Shown here: one piece after another, positions 22,101 through 37,100 of the stretch | Layout of the letters: the number at the start of each line of letters is the position of its first letter | How positions within the stretch are numbered: the stretch's first letter is position 1 | Assembly: GCA_964019165.1 (NCBI GenBank) | Contig: OZ025268.1 | Span: 14,592,359 to 14,656,358 of the forward strand | Source: Mastigias papua | Lineage: Eukaryota; Cnidaria; Scyphozoa; Rhizostomeae; Mastigiidae | DNA length: 64,000 bases | Direction of reading: 5' to 3' | Position numbers and translations under genes: made by a program | Notes under the pieces: generated by a model | What the model was told of the DNA's origin: nothing | Seen by the model: the letters and a program-made list of their open reading frames with translations, nothing else | Database searches by the model: none

Positions 22101-25100
22101 CTTCTAACTGAGCTATTAGATCATACTTTGAAGCTCAAGCTTAAAAGCTACTTTCATTCATGAGAATTTCACACTCATCTAATTTTAGCATAGCACTCCT
22201 GATCAAACAATTTGTTGTGTGAATATACTTAATTTTTGCGTATGTTGCTGTGCTAATATTTGGTGTATTTGAAATATATCCTTCTAGAACATTGGTCCCC
22301 AAACTGGGGTCTGCTGCCCCTTTCTAGTTGAAAGGCTACATTTGCTTGTTTGACTTGTTGTGTTACTAACCTATATATGTCTGTTTATGTTTGTTTTTGT
22401 AAAAGTGTATCAATCATATCATCTATTTATCCCTACCAGAAGCCCTTCTGTACTATTAATTTTACTGGGATTTCTATTCCCCTACAGTAACAACCTGCAT
22501 ATAAGACACTCATTTTTTCTGATCAGGCTGATGAATTTCTTATAGAAGCAATAACTTTGAAAAACAGGTTGATGAGTTTCTTGTAAAAATGAGTTTCTTA
22601 TAAGATAATGAAAATAGCTGGGCCAACTGGGAAAAGTGAAAACTCCATGACTGAGAATAAGTACTGTATCCTATTGTATTTTAATTTCTCAATAGCATGT
22701 TTGTTCCTATAAAACTGCTTCCTACACTTGTTTTTCACACAGGTTTTTATTCTAAAATTACTACTTATATAAAAAAACTGGTAAAATTCAGGCTGACCAG
22801 TTTCTGATAGTTTGGTACATTTCGTTGAAAAAGTCAACCTGCGGTTTCTTATAAGTGCATTTCTTATATACGGACTTTTTCTGTATTCAGAATGGGTGAG
22901 ATTCTTGGTTGTGTATCTCGCACATCGCACACAAGCTTCCAAACTCCCACAATAATTCACAGCATATCACCTTAAATTTTCTACATCTGCTTGGAATAAT
23001 TCCAGAATTGATAAAGCTTACAAATGACAAACAGTCCTACGATATGGTCCATTCCTGTATGTGAAAAATAAATTGGAATGAAATCCAAGTACCCAAACAT
23101 TGAATGTGCAACAAACATTGAGCAAACTGTAGCCTCATGTGAAAATTCCATGAATTAGGGTAGTTGGTTGCCTACATGGCCCATTCCATGCTCTTTGGTG
23201 CCTAATTGCTGTCCCCATATTAATTAATTTTTGACAATTTTTCCAACCCCCTAAGCTTATTATAGCTCCCCATCAATTAACTTTAGAGGACTAAGTGTGT
23301 AATGTAGCTGAAACAAGAATAATTTCTCTAGGCAAGAACCATGTGTTTTAGCAAATTTGTCTTAACTGACTATGGTCACTCTATGCTAGACAGACTGCTA
23401 CATTAGGTTTTGTTTTGATAGCAGAATAATTGTTCTGTTGATATTGTTTCAAACTGAGTGTTCATTAGGTTTTACTTGTTGCACCAGACTATTGAAGCCA
23501 TAGTTGTTAGGGAATTTCACTGCTTATTAGAGAAAACGAAGTAGCTTGGAACACTTTGCTACACTCATAGGGAAGGTGTATATTGAAGCATCAATGCTTT
23601 CAGCTTCCTTTTTCTGTCTTGAAAAGAAGTATTGCTATAGTCAAAAAGGGTGTTCTCCAAGACTTACAGGCCATGTGAGAAAACTTTTCCCTGGGGCTTT
23701 GCCCCCATACCCCTAACTTTCTCGCCCCTTTTTGACACCAGACACTATCACTTTGGGGCCTTCCCTCTTATATTTGGCTTCATTTGCTTTTCTTCCTCCC
23801 AAAGAAATGGCCCTTGCTACATCACTATTTATGAGCAATAATAAGTTATTCGATTGCTAAAGAAACCATGAGTATGGTTTGGAATACCATTTTGTTTTCT
23901 TATAGCTTCAAAAAATAGTTAAGTTGACAAGTTACTTGCTGATGGAACCTTTACACTTGCATCCATTCGTGCCTTTGTATGTATTAACTATAGAAGTTGA
24001 TGATAATTTTGTAGGTGGGAAATGATGTAAATTTTAATCCTATAGTTGCACACAGCACTAAGTATTACCAAAGTAATCTAGAATGTTGTGGCAGTTTGCT
24101 TTGATTTGCATGCTGAGCACTTGTCATTTTGTTGGTTTTGTATGAGGGTTGTTCAGTTTCAATTCAAATAACAGTCCTCAGGTGACCCCTTCACATTTTG
24201 TTGGAATTTTATATGTTGTAAAGGAACTCAAGTGTTGAGCACAATTTGAAAATGTCAATTCATTATTTCAATCCATTCAAACACTATGCCCACTCAGATT
24301 TCTTGACTGAGTCATTTTTTCAGATTTTAGAAAAGTTGAAAATTACAAGCTGAAATAACTTTCTACTGGGTCATTTCTGCAGTCCCAAGGTTTAGGTATA
24401 GCAGGACTGGAGGGAAGTGAAGTGAAATAGCTGAATTTGGTAAATTGTAAATTCGTACTGGCAAATTTCAATTTTGAAAATGAGTGAGAAATTTACTAGA
24501 GGAGGGAATTCCAACTTTCTGAAATGGGGATCAAGGTACACACCTGAGAATTTCTGGAGATTATTAACTGAAAAGTATATGTTGTTTCGCCACCATTATA
24601 AGTATTGCAAAAGTAAGTAGAAAGGACTACAGTTTACATGTTCATCTCATTCATGATCTTAATTCATCAGTAATATAAACATAATGTAATAGCTGTTACA
24701 TTTTCGTAAAATGAGTGAGAATTTCTCTACCATGTATGTGGGAGGGAGAAAGTGGCGAACTGCGCGTGCTTCATGCAGAATACGTGAGGCTTCGAAGGTC
24801 TGTAAATTACTGTAATTTTTATAATGACAGTTAAAAGTTGGAAAAAATTGGCCATGAAGTTTTTTGTTAATTGTTAACGTCAATTTTTGATTTATCTTTG
24901 GAATATGTCGTATAGAGTTGATGGTTATTTTTTAAAAAGATATGAATGTATTATATAAGTGTATATACACGCTTGTCATTAAATGTCAACTTGAATAGTT
25001 TTGAGTGAATATTTAACTCACAAGATCCCCACTGTCAGCCTCATTTCAATATTGTCCCCAAAATTAGCACTTAATGGAACTAGAAAGTAATGTGAGCCGT

Positions 25101-28100
25101 TGACATTGCTATTTTTCCTCGATTGTCTTGTAGATCAGTTGCTAATCTGCCAATGTAAGCAGTAAAATTTCTTGGCATCCCCTTCGTTAGTAGAAACATT
25201 GTATATTTGTTTAGAGGTCATGTTTTGATATTTTGCTAGAAAATCATTTCTATTAATATTAAACATAGTAGTTTGAAATCTTATTTTTGTAATTCTGTGT
25301 CGTCCTAAGTACTCCACGATAGTGTGGAATAGGTCGATAAGATAGGTTCTCAGTTCTAGTTTGTGTTTTGCAATAGATGTTCAACATGTTAGGTCATAAT
25401 TTTGATGGTTTCAGCAGTTTGTACATTGGTATGTTCTAAGTAGTCAATTAGCTCAATAGGAACTCTTTATGCACATTAGCTTTCATGATGTTGAGTAAAT
25501 ATCATTAATGTTGAGAAATATTGTTGTAAAAAGCTTTGATGATCAATGATAATGTCTACAGAGATTTCCCGTTGGACTAGTTTTTTCCAGCTTTAAGCTA
25601 TATTTGGAAATAGGGACCGCAGGATTGACTACTCTTTTGTGCTTAATTGTCGGGGGGTCATATTGCACCTTTTGAAATTTCTCACGCCTCATAGCATTTT
25701 ATTACGACCCCCCCCCCCATTTTAGCAAAACGTGGGAATCATTACTATTAGCAAAATTTTTATTGTAATCTTTATCTCGTTATTCATGAGTCAACTCTCC
25801 ATCAAGCTATTGACAACGCTTTGCAGGTGTAGCACTGTATACCACTCCATCCAATTTTCACTTAACATCGTCTGGTGGGATCATCAACTCTTCTACCTCC
25901 TTCAGGGTTGTTGCGATTTTCCCGGTAGGTCATTTTATTACCACCCCTCCACTTAATGAAAATCCAGTAGTTAAAAAGGAAATATCCACCCCCTGCTTAT
26001 TCCACCCCCCTACAATTAAGCACAGAAGAGTAGGTAGAACGGTGATTCTCAAACTTTTCGAAGTATTTTGCATGGTGGCCTACTACAACATACTTTCTTG
26101 AAGCAGGGTCCCCCGAAACCCTTCGCTGTCCCCGTAATACCCTTCGTTCTCCCTGTAGAACCCTTCGCTGTCCCATTAGGGATCGCGGACCCCAGTTTGG
26201 GAACCACTGAGGTAGAAAGTTATTTCAGCTTGAAATCTGCACCTTTTTAAAAATCTGAAAAATGACTGTCCAGAAGTCTTCCAGTGGCAATAGGTTTTAG
26301 ATGGATTGAGATCACGACCTGAAATTTTTAGCATGTACTGAAAACTCGAGTTCCTTTAGAAAGTATAAATTTCAAAAAATCTGAAGGCGTCACTTGGGGA
26401 TTTGTCAATAAATTTGATGAATGAATATGGAATGACCCTTTGGGTGAATATGAACTGCTGTTTATTAGAGCCAAAGGAACTAAAACTGATAGATGCAGGT
26501 TTACTCTTCGGCACCCAATATTAGCTCCCTCTATCAACTTAAGAATGCATCTTAACAACGAAGGAAGCGAGAGCAAAATCCAATAAGCATTAAGAAACAT
26601 AAATGTATTTGCCAAGTAAGTTGAACATTAAGATTAAAGGAAGGTTGGAAAAGTTTTCTTGTCAATTATTATCTATCTTGTTGATTGCAGTATGCAAGTG
26701 TTGAAGAAGATGGAGAGAGGTACATGACCCCTCATGACTTCCTTAGGGATTTCCTGCATATGGATGCAGCCTGTTTCAATGAGTTGACTTTGAAGCTGCT
26801 TACAGGATGTGTTGATCAAACCAAAGATGGGTATGCATTCATTTATATTGTAGACTAGTATTTGTGCAATTTTGTTTGAGATTGCAGGGATATCATGGAT
26901 TATTGGTGATTTGTAATAATTTTTAGCCATACTTGACCTCATGTAGGAGAATCATTCCATATTAAATCATCAAGAAAGCAATCATTTTGAAACTCACCAT
27001 CTCAGAATAAGCTAATTTGTTTACGGGTACTGTTGTAGAGTCTGTAGATTTATGCAGAATTTAAGGTTTTTATAGTTATCTTTTGTTCTTTAACTTTCAA
27101 AATTGTAACATAGGTTACGTTTTATTGGCGTTAATTAGCTTTTAGCTATAATTGTACGCTGCCGACTGTACACAAATTGCTAGTAATGGTAATAATGGAA
27201 ACTTCATTTCATTGAAGATATTTGATACATACAGTTGTAAACCTCACTACGTAATAGGTAGTTTACAATTGACTACTTGGTTTGAGTGCAACACTAGTAA
27301 CAGATTAATAAGAACAAAAATAATCATTATTAATACAAGTCAATAAGATAACGCGAGCAGACTTGTGCGAATCATAACGAGAACGAAAGTTCAGTTACAA
27401 AAACCGTTGATAATGATAATAATAAAAAGCATACTAGGTCATAAGAAAGGATCAAATTGAACATTTTCATACAAAATTCCTTTTAATGTAGCAGCTATAT
27501 GCATTTGATGTAAGGCTTCTAAAGAAAAAGGAAAGATAAGAATGCCTTGCCAGATTTTTTGCGAACCTTCTACGTTTCTTGCTCAGAACGAAAGCCCAAA
27601 ACTTGAAGGAGAGATGGGTAAGGACGTTAGTCTTTCCAAGTTTAATTTGCAAGTTCATTTGATGGGCTTAGGTAGCAACTGAGAGGGAAAAGCCCGCGCT
27701 TAGAGGGCCTATCAGTAAAAAGCTAGTCTCAAGTATACTATATCTTTAAGTATGTAATTGGTTAAAATGATCGTAAAAACCTGACTTTCAAGCAACTACG
27801 TAACGCACTGTCCCTATTCGCGGTTATATCGCCGAAGCACAGTTTTCGGGGCTTTTTGTGCGCAAGTTTTTCACGCAATTGTTTGTCATTGATTTGATGC
27901 ATACATAGCTGAAACTGACTTGCTCCTTCGCAGACAACCATTATGTTGATTTCCAATTATCGTGTTTAGTTATTTTGTTATAAGCACAAGTTTAAAATGA
28001 TAATAAATCTGCAATTATATTGATGTGTTATTAGTATGTTTGCTGCTTTTTCTTTTCATGCTTTTTGTATCTTGATTTCGTTTTGTATTTGTTGCTGCAT

Positions 28101-31100
28101 TTTCCGTTTATGTATTTTGTATTTTTGTATATATTTCTCTCTGTGGGTTTTGTTTTCAACTTTCTTGTTTCAGACAGTAATTTGATGTATAGCGTTGTTT
28201 CACTTCTGCAGTAGAAAATAGAAATAACAGTGTGACTTCATTACTTGATGAGAACAGATGTCAAAAGAGAAGGCTTCGTTGTGCATTTGACGGTACTCCC
28301 TGAAAAAAATTAATTTGATCCCAAAATAGATCAATAAAGGATTGAGTAGAGAGATGGAAAGGAGTGTCACCTCGGTCTGATGGGTTGAAACTCGGCCCTG
28401 TGGTCGAATACTCCCGTGTAATCAGGACTTAACTAAGGTAGTGGAAATACGTGCCGCTCAGCGTCAACTATGTTGCAGATGTATCCTAGATAAAAGGAAA
28501 TATATCAGATTTGCGGACCAACTTTTGAACTTATTTTTCTTCTTTTCGATAGGCTAGTATTATCATATTAATTGAAATTTTCATAGTATATATGATTTAT
28601 TCTTGACGTTACAGAATCTGTTTCGGTTGTTAGGTATTCATATTCAGCAATTATTTTTATTTGCTATATAAATTTTTCGCCGTAGTGTTGTTCATGAACG
28701 TCGAGGGTATCCTGTGATTACTAATCTAGTATGCACTCCTCTTTCCTTTGATAGGCTGATCTCATTCCCTGAATTCCAAGCATTTGAATCCTTACTTTGT
28801 CAGCCTGATGCCAAGTATAGACTCTTGTTTCAATTGTTTGATTTGGATGGTAAAGGCAGTGTCACGTTTGGTAAGACTTTTAGCAACTTTGTATTTATGA
28901 TTTCACCTATTATATTTGATTAGTGAGTGGAGATAGTATCAACCAGAAACCACGATTATACGACTTAAAATTATTTCCTTGAGAAGTTAAAAGTTAGTCG
29001 TGGTGTATTTGTTCATGAGAACAGAAGCATTGACGTCAAAATGCAAATTGCAGTTTTTCATAAAGTCTATATTGTCTGTTGTTAGGCACATAAACTTTCT
29101 TAGAAAAGGCCCTTTCAGAGTTTGAATATCAAAGCTTGTTGGCCATTGCAATACAAAGTTGCAATACAATCAATGCAATACAAACTCTTTGTCTTGCATG
29201 ACTTGTTTGCAAAAAGTTTTACTGTAATCTTCTCTCTATCTTCCGGAGCAACACTTATTCAATACCCTGAAGGCAAATCATTTGTACTAAAATAAGTAGA
29301 ACCATTAAGGCCATCTAGAAGGTTATCTTCTCTGGGGAGGGCGTGGGGACCCGTTTTAGTTACCCCCTGTCAATGTCAGATAATACTCAATACAAAATCA
29401 ATATGCTCCAGGGAAGTCCTATGGGCTGTAACCTGCCTGGAGAGCCCTCTGTTGAAGCATAGCAGTGACCAGCTATTTGTATAGGCATAAGGAAGTCGTC
29501 TGGGGGGTACTGACAAATGGACAATGCACCCCCAGTATCAATGCGAGGCTGAATTACATCAATATGCCCTAAGCTGTCACCAAAACCCTTGTAGATCCCA
29601 GTATAGTCTGAAAAAGGGCATCTTTTTCTGGCCCACGAAGATCAGAACTAATGTGTTTCTCCACTTGCTCAGCTGTATTATTGTTACAGGCAATGCCAGT
29701 ACAAACTGCACTCTTTCTGTGATCAGAGAAGTGAGAAAAACCAGAAGTAAAATTTCCACCAAGGGGCAAAACTAACCCACTTTCCGGCCTCCTTGTCATT
29801 AAAAATCAGTAGTTCTATCCGCAGCTTGACAAACTGTATAAGCAGCAAATATTTGCGATGACAGATGCTTCATCATGGTTAGAAAGAGGAGTGGTGATAT
29901 CTTGATGCTCTTTGCCGCTTTTCTGTCAAATGTTATTCTTTTTGGGTTGTTGGTTTGCACCCAAGCTTGAGCTTTCACATCGTGCACACGAATTATCAGG
30001 GCACCTATATGTATTTGTTTGTTGTGAGCATCATCTTTGGAACTAAATACATTTATGATAGATTAATTTCTTAAATTTGTACTTATATAATTCAATTAAA
30101 GTGAATAGATTTGCATTGTCTTAACATTCCTCGTTGTAGACAGACACATTGGATAAAGGTTGTCGTCATTTGTAATTAAATTAGAATTAATTAAGAATTG
30201 CAGTGAACTCATTGCCTGGTAAAATTCTGTATTGCAAGACTTAGTTCTTTGGCGCTTTATACACAGTGAAAAAATACGGGGTCTCTCTGGAAAATTCTAA
30301 AGAAGATCTTATATTGTTGGTAAATGAGCATACATTAACGACTAAGAATAAACAACATAAAGTTTATTGTTGTGTCTCTCCAAACAATGATCTGTCATGT
30401 TTACAGTATGATAATAATGAGGAGAAATCTTCAAATCACATGAATCAGATTAGTTGTAGTGTTGCCCAGAAATGAAAACAACTTTCCTCGTTCATCTGTA
30501 ATGACATCATCGGAAGGGCACTTTGTACCCAACATATTCTATCACAAAGAAAGTTGGATGTTCACCACTACTCTATGGCAGTGGTTCCCAAACTTTTCGG
30601 CTTATTTTGCATGGCGGTCCCCTACACTTTACTGTCTGGCAGCAGGGTCCCATAGAGGGAAATTGCACTTTGTGACTGCTCTACTTTCACGGAAAATAAT
30701 TATCAACAGTGATATGGGCAAGCAAAGCAACGAGTCGAACAAGCGAAGGCAACCTGTTGTGGTCCTCTGAAAGCACTTACAGTCCCAGGGAAACCCTTGG
30801 CGATCCCATAAGGTACCCATACGGATTCCAGTTTGGGAACCACTGTTTTATTGCTTTCTACTACATGATAACACTTTTATGCAACTCCTTCTAGGCTTAA
30901 ATGTACAGTTTTATTTTCTATTGTGCATGACAGGAACTCCTTAGTATTCTAGACAGAATTGATGTGTCAAAGAGGTAATTGGTCATAACTCTTATTTGTG
31001 TGTTGAATGTATTTAATTCATCTGTTGTAGATGAGTTTCAACTTGTTGTCAAAAGCTGTAAGCAATACAGCAAGTTTCCATTTGAATTTGATACTGAATT

Positions 31101-34100
31101 TGCAACGGTGTACTTTGGAAAGGATAAAAATGGCTCGCTATCATATTCTGACTTTACACATTTCATGCGGGTAAGATTTCTGTTTTATTTTATTCATTAG
31201 TAGGATTTTCGTAGGGCACATATTTTACATCGGATGCTTTTGGCTGTGAAAAGATCCTTTTTAAGTATGAACTATGAAAACTTGCTTTCTTTTAGAATGG
31301 AGCATAGTGTTATAGTATACGAAGTCTTGATTTGATTTGATTTGATTGATTTGATTGATTTGATTTCATACGAAGTCTTACTACATTTAACAATTTAGAT
31401 GTAACCGAAATGCTTTTGCAGAGTTCCACTTATTTGAAAGATTTAGGATAGTTTATATATCACTTGGGAAAGCAGCTTAGTAGTGAATTTGACGACCAAA
31501 ACGAAGACAAAAAGCATGTTCACAACATTCAAAAGCTTGGAAACCAGACAACAGTTCTTGTTTTCGATAAGTGATGTAATATGTATTATCGACAAAACTG
31601 ATAAGTTGACTGACCTATTGATGTTAAGCTGAAGAACCTATTTACAACGTCTCAGCCATAAGTATATATTGAGACAGGCATACTTCATACTCAACTGGTA
31701 AGGTTAACCACGTTTTGATATTTGTATTGTAAAATTTGTTGGAATAGGGTCTTGGAAATAAAATATAAAAAAGAAAGATCAGGGAGAATTAAAACAAATG
31801 CAATGATAGACAAGAATTTTGTTCGGTAAGAGTTGTTGTTAGCCTTGTCCAGGTGATGGAATCATCCATGGCGGCTATACGACCAGTGGACTGTAGGATG
31901 AAGGGACGCGTTGTAGTGCTTTTGCGTGTTTATTGATATCTAGATGTTCTCCTCAAAGGACAATAAAATTTCGTGATGTTTTCCCAATGTATGGCGCATT
32001 GCAGCTTCGATATGTAAAATTTGTAAACAACAGAGGCACATAATTCTTTTGGGAGACGGGGGGAGGGGGTTGGTGATTGTCAAAAGTAAAATAATTTTTC
32101 ATTGTTTGGCTGTTTGAGAACCAACGCTCAAGTCAACTGGAGAGGGTGGGAAGGTAGGACTCATAAATTATTTATATTAACCCGAAGACAATGTCGTCTT
32201 TTAAATATTGCGTACAAAACGTTAATAGAAATTTCGCAACAAAAAGTATTTGGATTTTAGTTTTAGTGTTCATCCAAGACAATATTAATCAAACGTTGAA
32301 CTAAATTTCTACATAAGTAATTTACTTGAAAAGCGCCTTGATTTTGACCAGTTGTTCATGTATTAAGTGATATGAGGAGTAGATCTCAAACGCCTAATAT
32401 ACTATCACCTACGTTATAAATACCTACATGAGGTTCACTTTGCTGAGAATGAAACACACTTGTCTCTAAATTTCCTTATAGTTAAGATTTTGCCATTGGA
32501 TTTGTCATCTTAACATCAATGGCTTTGTCAACATGTAAATTGTCAACAAAAACGATTACTTCGTTTGTCGAAAAGAGGAACTCTTATCTGTTTCCAAGCT
32601 TCTAGAGGTTTTTGAACATCCTATTTAGGATAGTTTGTTTAGGCAGATTCTGCAACTAAGTCCTGTATGCGTTTATCTAGAGGAAATGTCACGATTTGGA
32701 CATGTACATCAATAGCTCTAGTGGTTTTTGCATTATTTTATCACAAAACATTGTCCACATAGAGAGTGATATTATAGTTCCTGTAGAGCCCTATTCGATA
32801 TATAGATAGAAAATGACCATTTAGTAATAATGATAATGATAAAAGCACTTATATTGCGTCTTGTTTACACGGGCTCATATGTGCATTACAATTTACGGGA
32901 ACAAATGTAATTGAAATATGTTATAAGGTATAAACAGAAAGACTTGCAAGGTTGTACTACTACAACAAAAGAATGTTGTAATACAACAAAAGTACTACTT
33001 AACAAACATACTGTTTAAATAGATAGGTCTTCATATTAGTTTTAAATGTTTCTGCAGTGTGACTATCTGAATAGGGGAAAATTTACTTTTAATATTTTAC
33101 CTTGTACCAAGAAGAATGTGAAGATATCACAAGTTCATGTACTTTATGATTGGCAGCATTGTATTTCAAGGGAAATTTTGCAAGAACTGGAAATAACTGA
33201 AAATTAGCAATTGAACAGCATTTTTAACGGTGATCAATTTTTGAGAATATTAATTTTCTATTACTATTAGGATATTTTGTGTTCATTGTGTAGTCATTCA
33301 TTCATTATTGTAATCATTCATTCATATAGTCATTCATGTAATCATTCATGCAGGAGTTTGAAAAGCAATATTTGAAACAAGCTTTTGCTGAAAAATGCCG
33401 TAAAGGTGGCCATCTAGGAACAATAACCTCTGTACAATTCAGTGAAATTGTGAAGACACTCCTTGCACACAAGCTATCAGCATATACGGTAGAAAACGTC
33501 ACATCGGTAAGTTTTGTTGATTTGTTGCCCTTATTGTTTACACGTGATTACTGTTTTTCACTACAGTTTGCTCTGAACCTCTATAATTTCATTTCGTAAC
33601 TGATAACAAGTATTTTTTACAAGAAAATTTGTCCGTCAGCCTGGATGTTTCGTATCACTTTGTCAAATCCAGATATATATGTTTCTTAGGCGTTCTTTGA
33701 ATTCTTGAATTCTTTAAATTTCCTATAACAACAATGTGTTTCTTAAGTGTTTTTCTTAATTTTGCCTGATTTGAGCCTCATATTTCTTATATACTTGTTT
33801 CTTGGAAACAAAATGTGTAGTCTACTTTTGTAGTGTGATGCTCTCTCCGCAATAATATTGCTTTCCTTAATTTCAAAGTAATGATAGTTAATCAATTCTC
33901 TCAGACTCTGGTATGATTATGGCATTAAGTAATTTGTTGATTGAGATTTATCAAACAGTGAACATGTTGATAACTTATGTCATGACATTAAACATAGTAC
34001 AGTAGTCTGTGGTTGCTTTTTTACAAGTCTATATGATTTGGTTGTATCCAAGAGGTTCTAGCGTTTCCTGTATTATGCGGTCATTCCATTTTGTATGCTT

Positions 34101-37100
34101 TTACTTCTGTTCTTAAACACCATTGAATTTGCTATTATTATTATGTTTATATTTTGAAGTCGTTTATATGCTTTGCGATATGTCGAGTGACCCCTCAATA
34201 AAAGTTGCCAATAGTGAAACTCTGAATACATCCCAAATAACTGAAAACTATAAGAAAAGCTCAATCCAATCTGTAAGTTCTATCTATAGTACTAGCACAA
34301 TTTTGAAGCTCTCGAACCAGTTTCTATGTTATAGAATAATGCATTGTGCTAGTAAATCGGCAAAATCATAAATTAGCAAATCATGAATTTTCTCATCAGT
34401 GCTGCCTCTATACATTATATTAGTGTTTGTAATGAATTTCAAATTCTGCCATTATAATGAATGGTTTATTTTCTTTACTGTAGTTAGCATCGGACTCTGG
34501 CAGTCGTCGTATCACCCTGATGTTTTGCCTTGCTTTTAATGAAATGCTGGACAACTTGCCATCAGTTCAACAACTGTTTAGAAGTATAACTGAAGGAGAT
34601 AAATTTAAATCAGTTACCAAAGGTAATTAAACCAGATTGCTATGGTCTGAGTTTGTTGTGTAACCGACTTTCTATAAAAAAGGCCTTTTTTATAGAAAGT
34701 CCGTAACAAAATTGTATTATTGTGTTGAAGGAGTATGAAGACTCATATTGAGTTAACTATATACATTCACTTTTTGAGTAAATAGTTTTGTTCATGTATG
34801 CAAACTCTTTTATTGCCGCGGTCACAAGGCTGTCTTCACAATGAAGGTCTAAAAAGTTATTATGCGAAATTGCCTACTAATCTACTACAGAGGGCACGTG
34901 CGCCCTGGTTTCCTGTAGAAACTGCCACTTTTAGCGAGAATAACGATATTGCAAAGCCTACCACCTTATTTAGAAGTGTGTCTCTTATTGCATCTAATAT
35001 TTAGAGCCCTCGAACTTCTGAGACTGCAGGACAATTTTGAGTTAAAATGCTTGGTTTTGTATTTGAATCAGTCAAAAGAATAAGTACTATTTGCTTTCGT
35101 AATTTCTTTACTTGAACATCATGTATTCACAAATGTTACACAATACATTTCTATCGTGGTGATGTCTTCATGACTCATAAAAACAGCCTTAAAGATGGTT
35201 GGAAGTCCATTCGTTATATGGGAACAAACATGTGGAATGACCTTCCAGAAGAGTTGAGAATTTCACCGTCTAAATTTTCTTTTAGAAAGCATCTTGAAAA
35301 ACATATTCTAAATTCTTCGTATTTCTGGAAAACATTTGCTAGAAAAAGTACATGCACTGCTATTGATCAAAGTATTGCCTCTAATTGAGGGAGCTTTTCG
35401 CTCGTTAGTTTTCAGACTACTAGGAGAGTCATCCTGTAAGAATTCCATTATCTATGCAGATTGGACAATATTGCATATTATAATTTACAAGTGCATTATT
35501 TTGTTTTTTTCTGTATTATCCGGTAAATGTAATGGGATTTTTCAAAATTTTGAAATGAAAATGGAAAATGAAATCGATTTTTAGACTGGAAGTAATTTTA
35601 GATGAAACTAGACAATCCAATTGTGGAAATCCCTTTGAATGAAGGAACTGGCTAGAATATCCATCAATGGCCTTTTTCCTTGTTAGTACAAATGACATAT
35701 TAAGGTGGTTTGGGTTTATTTTACGTTCTTTGTATGTGTATTAGACCAGTATGGCATATTTTGTTCTCCTTTTATTGTTAGAGGAAGTACTGAGACAGGC
35801 AGCAAGAAACCGACAGGTATGCCAAAGACATTTTATTCATACTAGTGAGCTTTGTAGCGTTTGTGCTTATTATCCCTTGGATACTTTGGTTTATAACATT
35901 TTTGCATTACTATTTTTCCAATGTATTCTGTATGACTTCTGTTGTTTTAGTTCTATGTTTGGTTCTTTGTTCTTCTGTTAGCACTTGTTGCTCCAGTTGT
36001 TTGTTATACGAAGCTTCTTGGTTCTTTCATATTGAAATTTAAACTTGGATATTTATTTTATTTTATTATAACCCATTCTGGTCTCGTTATGGAAGCTAGT
36101 TTATCTGCACAGCTTAGCTCATCAGCAGCTTTCTTATATTCTAAGGGAAGTTGGTTTTGAATATAATTTTTCCACATGTGACACTGTGCGCAAGTCTTAT
36201 AAAATCTTCAAAAATTTTGTACCAAAGTTGGTAAAGTGTGGTTTGGTTTTCATTATCTAAGTTGCAATGGTCTGCAAGGATAGTTTCAGTCTTGATTTCA
36301 CTTCATCTCAGTCAGTTAGAGGATTTTCATATGAAGCATAGCAGTTGTATTAAAGCTGTTTTGTTTCTTTAGATTACGCCGCTACAAGTGGAAGTACTCT
36401 TTCAACTATGTGGATTGGGAAATCCAGGAGTGGGGTGGGTTTTTTTAAGTTTATCATTTATACACTTGTTTAACATCATAGTGTTAGTACATCTTTAAGC
36501 TATTAAATATTATGCTAGAATATTTGTTTTTAACAGCCGTTCTTTTTTCTTATGCTCTCGACCCTCTTTTTTCTTCATTCATTTTACAATTGATTTGTAA
36601 AATACACTCTTATTATATTTCATTCGTAATCTTCGAGCTTAAACTGCACGCGCTATCTTGCATTCTAAATCAGCGTCCTATTAGTATGTTTAATTTATTA
36701 CTTGATGTTACTAAATATGGTATCAAAACATTTCATCTCCCCGTTTCTTGGGTAAATACTTTTGGGTCTATAAATGTTAGCTAAAATGTCCGTATGAACA
36801 GAGCAAGTCATCTAAAATAAAACTATGCAGCAACCAGCATGTGAGTAGGTAACTTCAAAAACACAGCGTAAGCGTCAACTATAAAAGCTCTATATGTTGT
36901 TGCCAGATATCTAAGTTCTTTTTCGATCGCTTTGCGGATATCTAGTTAGTTGTTGATTTTGTTCAACTCATTCTGTTCAATCCCCAATAGCTCCTTCATT
37001 TAAATCATCTTCGGTACTCTCATCATCAAAAGCAACACTGCCTTGTTTACGTACCGTATTTTTCGTTGTACAATCGACTTGGTGTATCAGTCATGGTACC

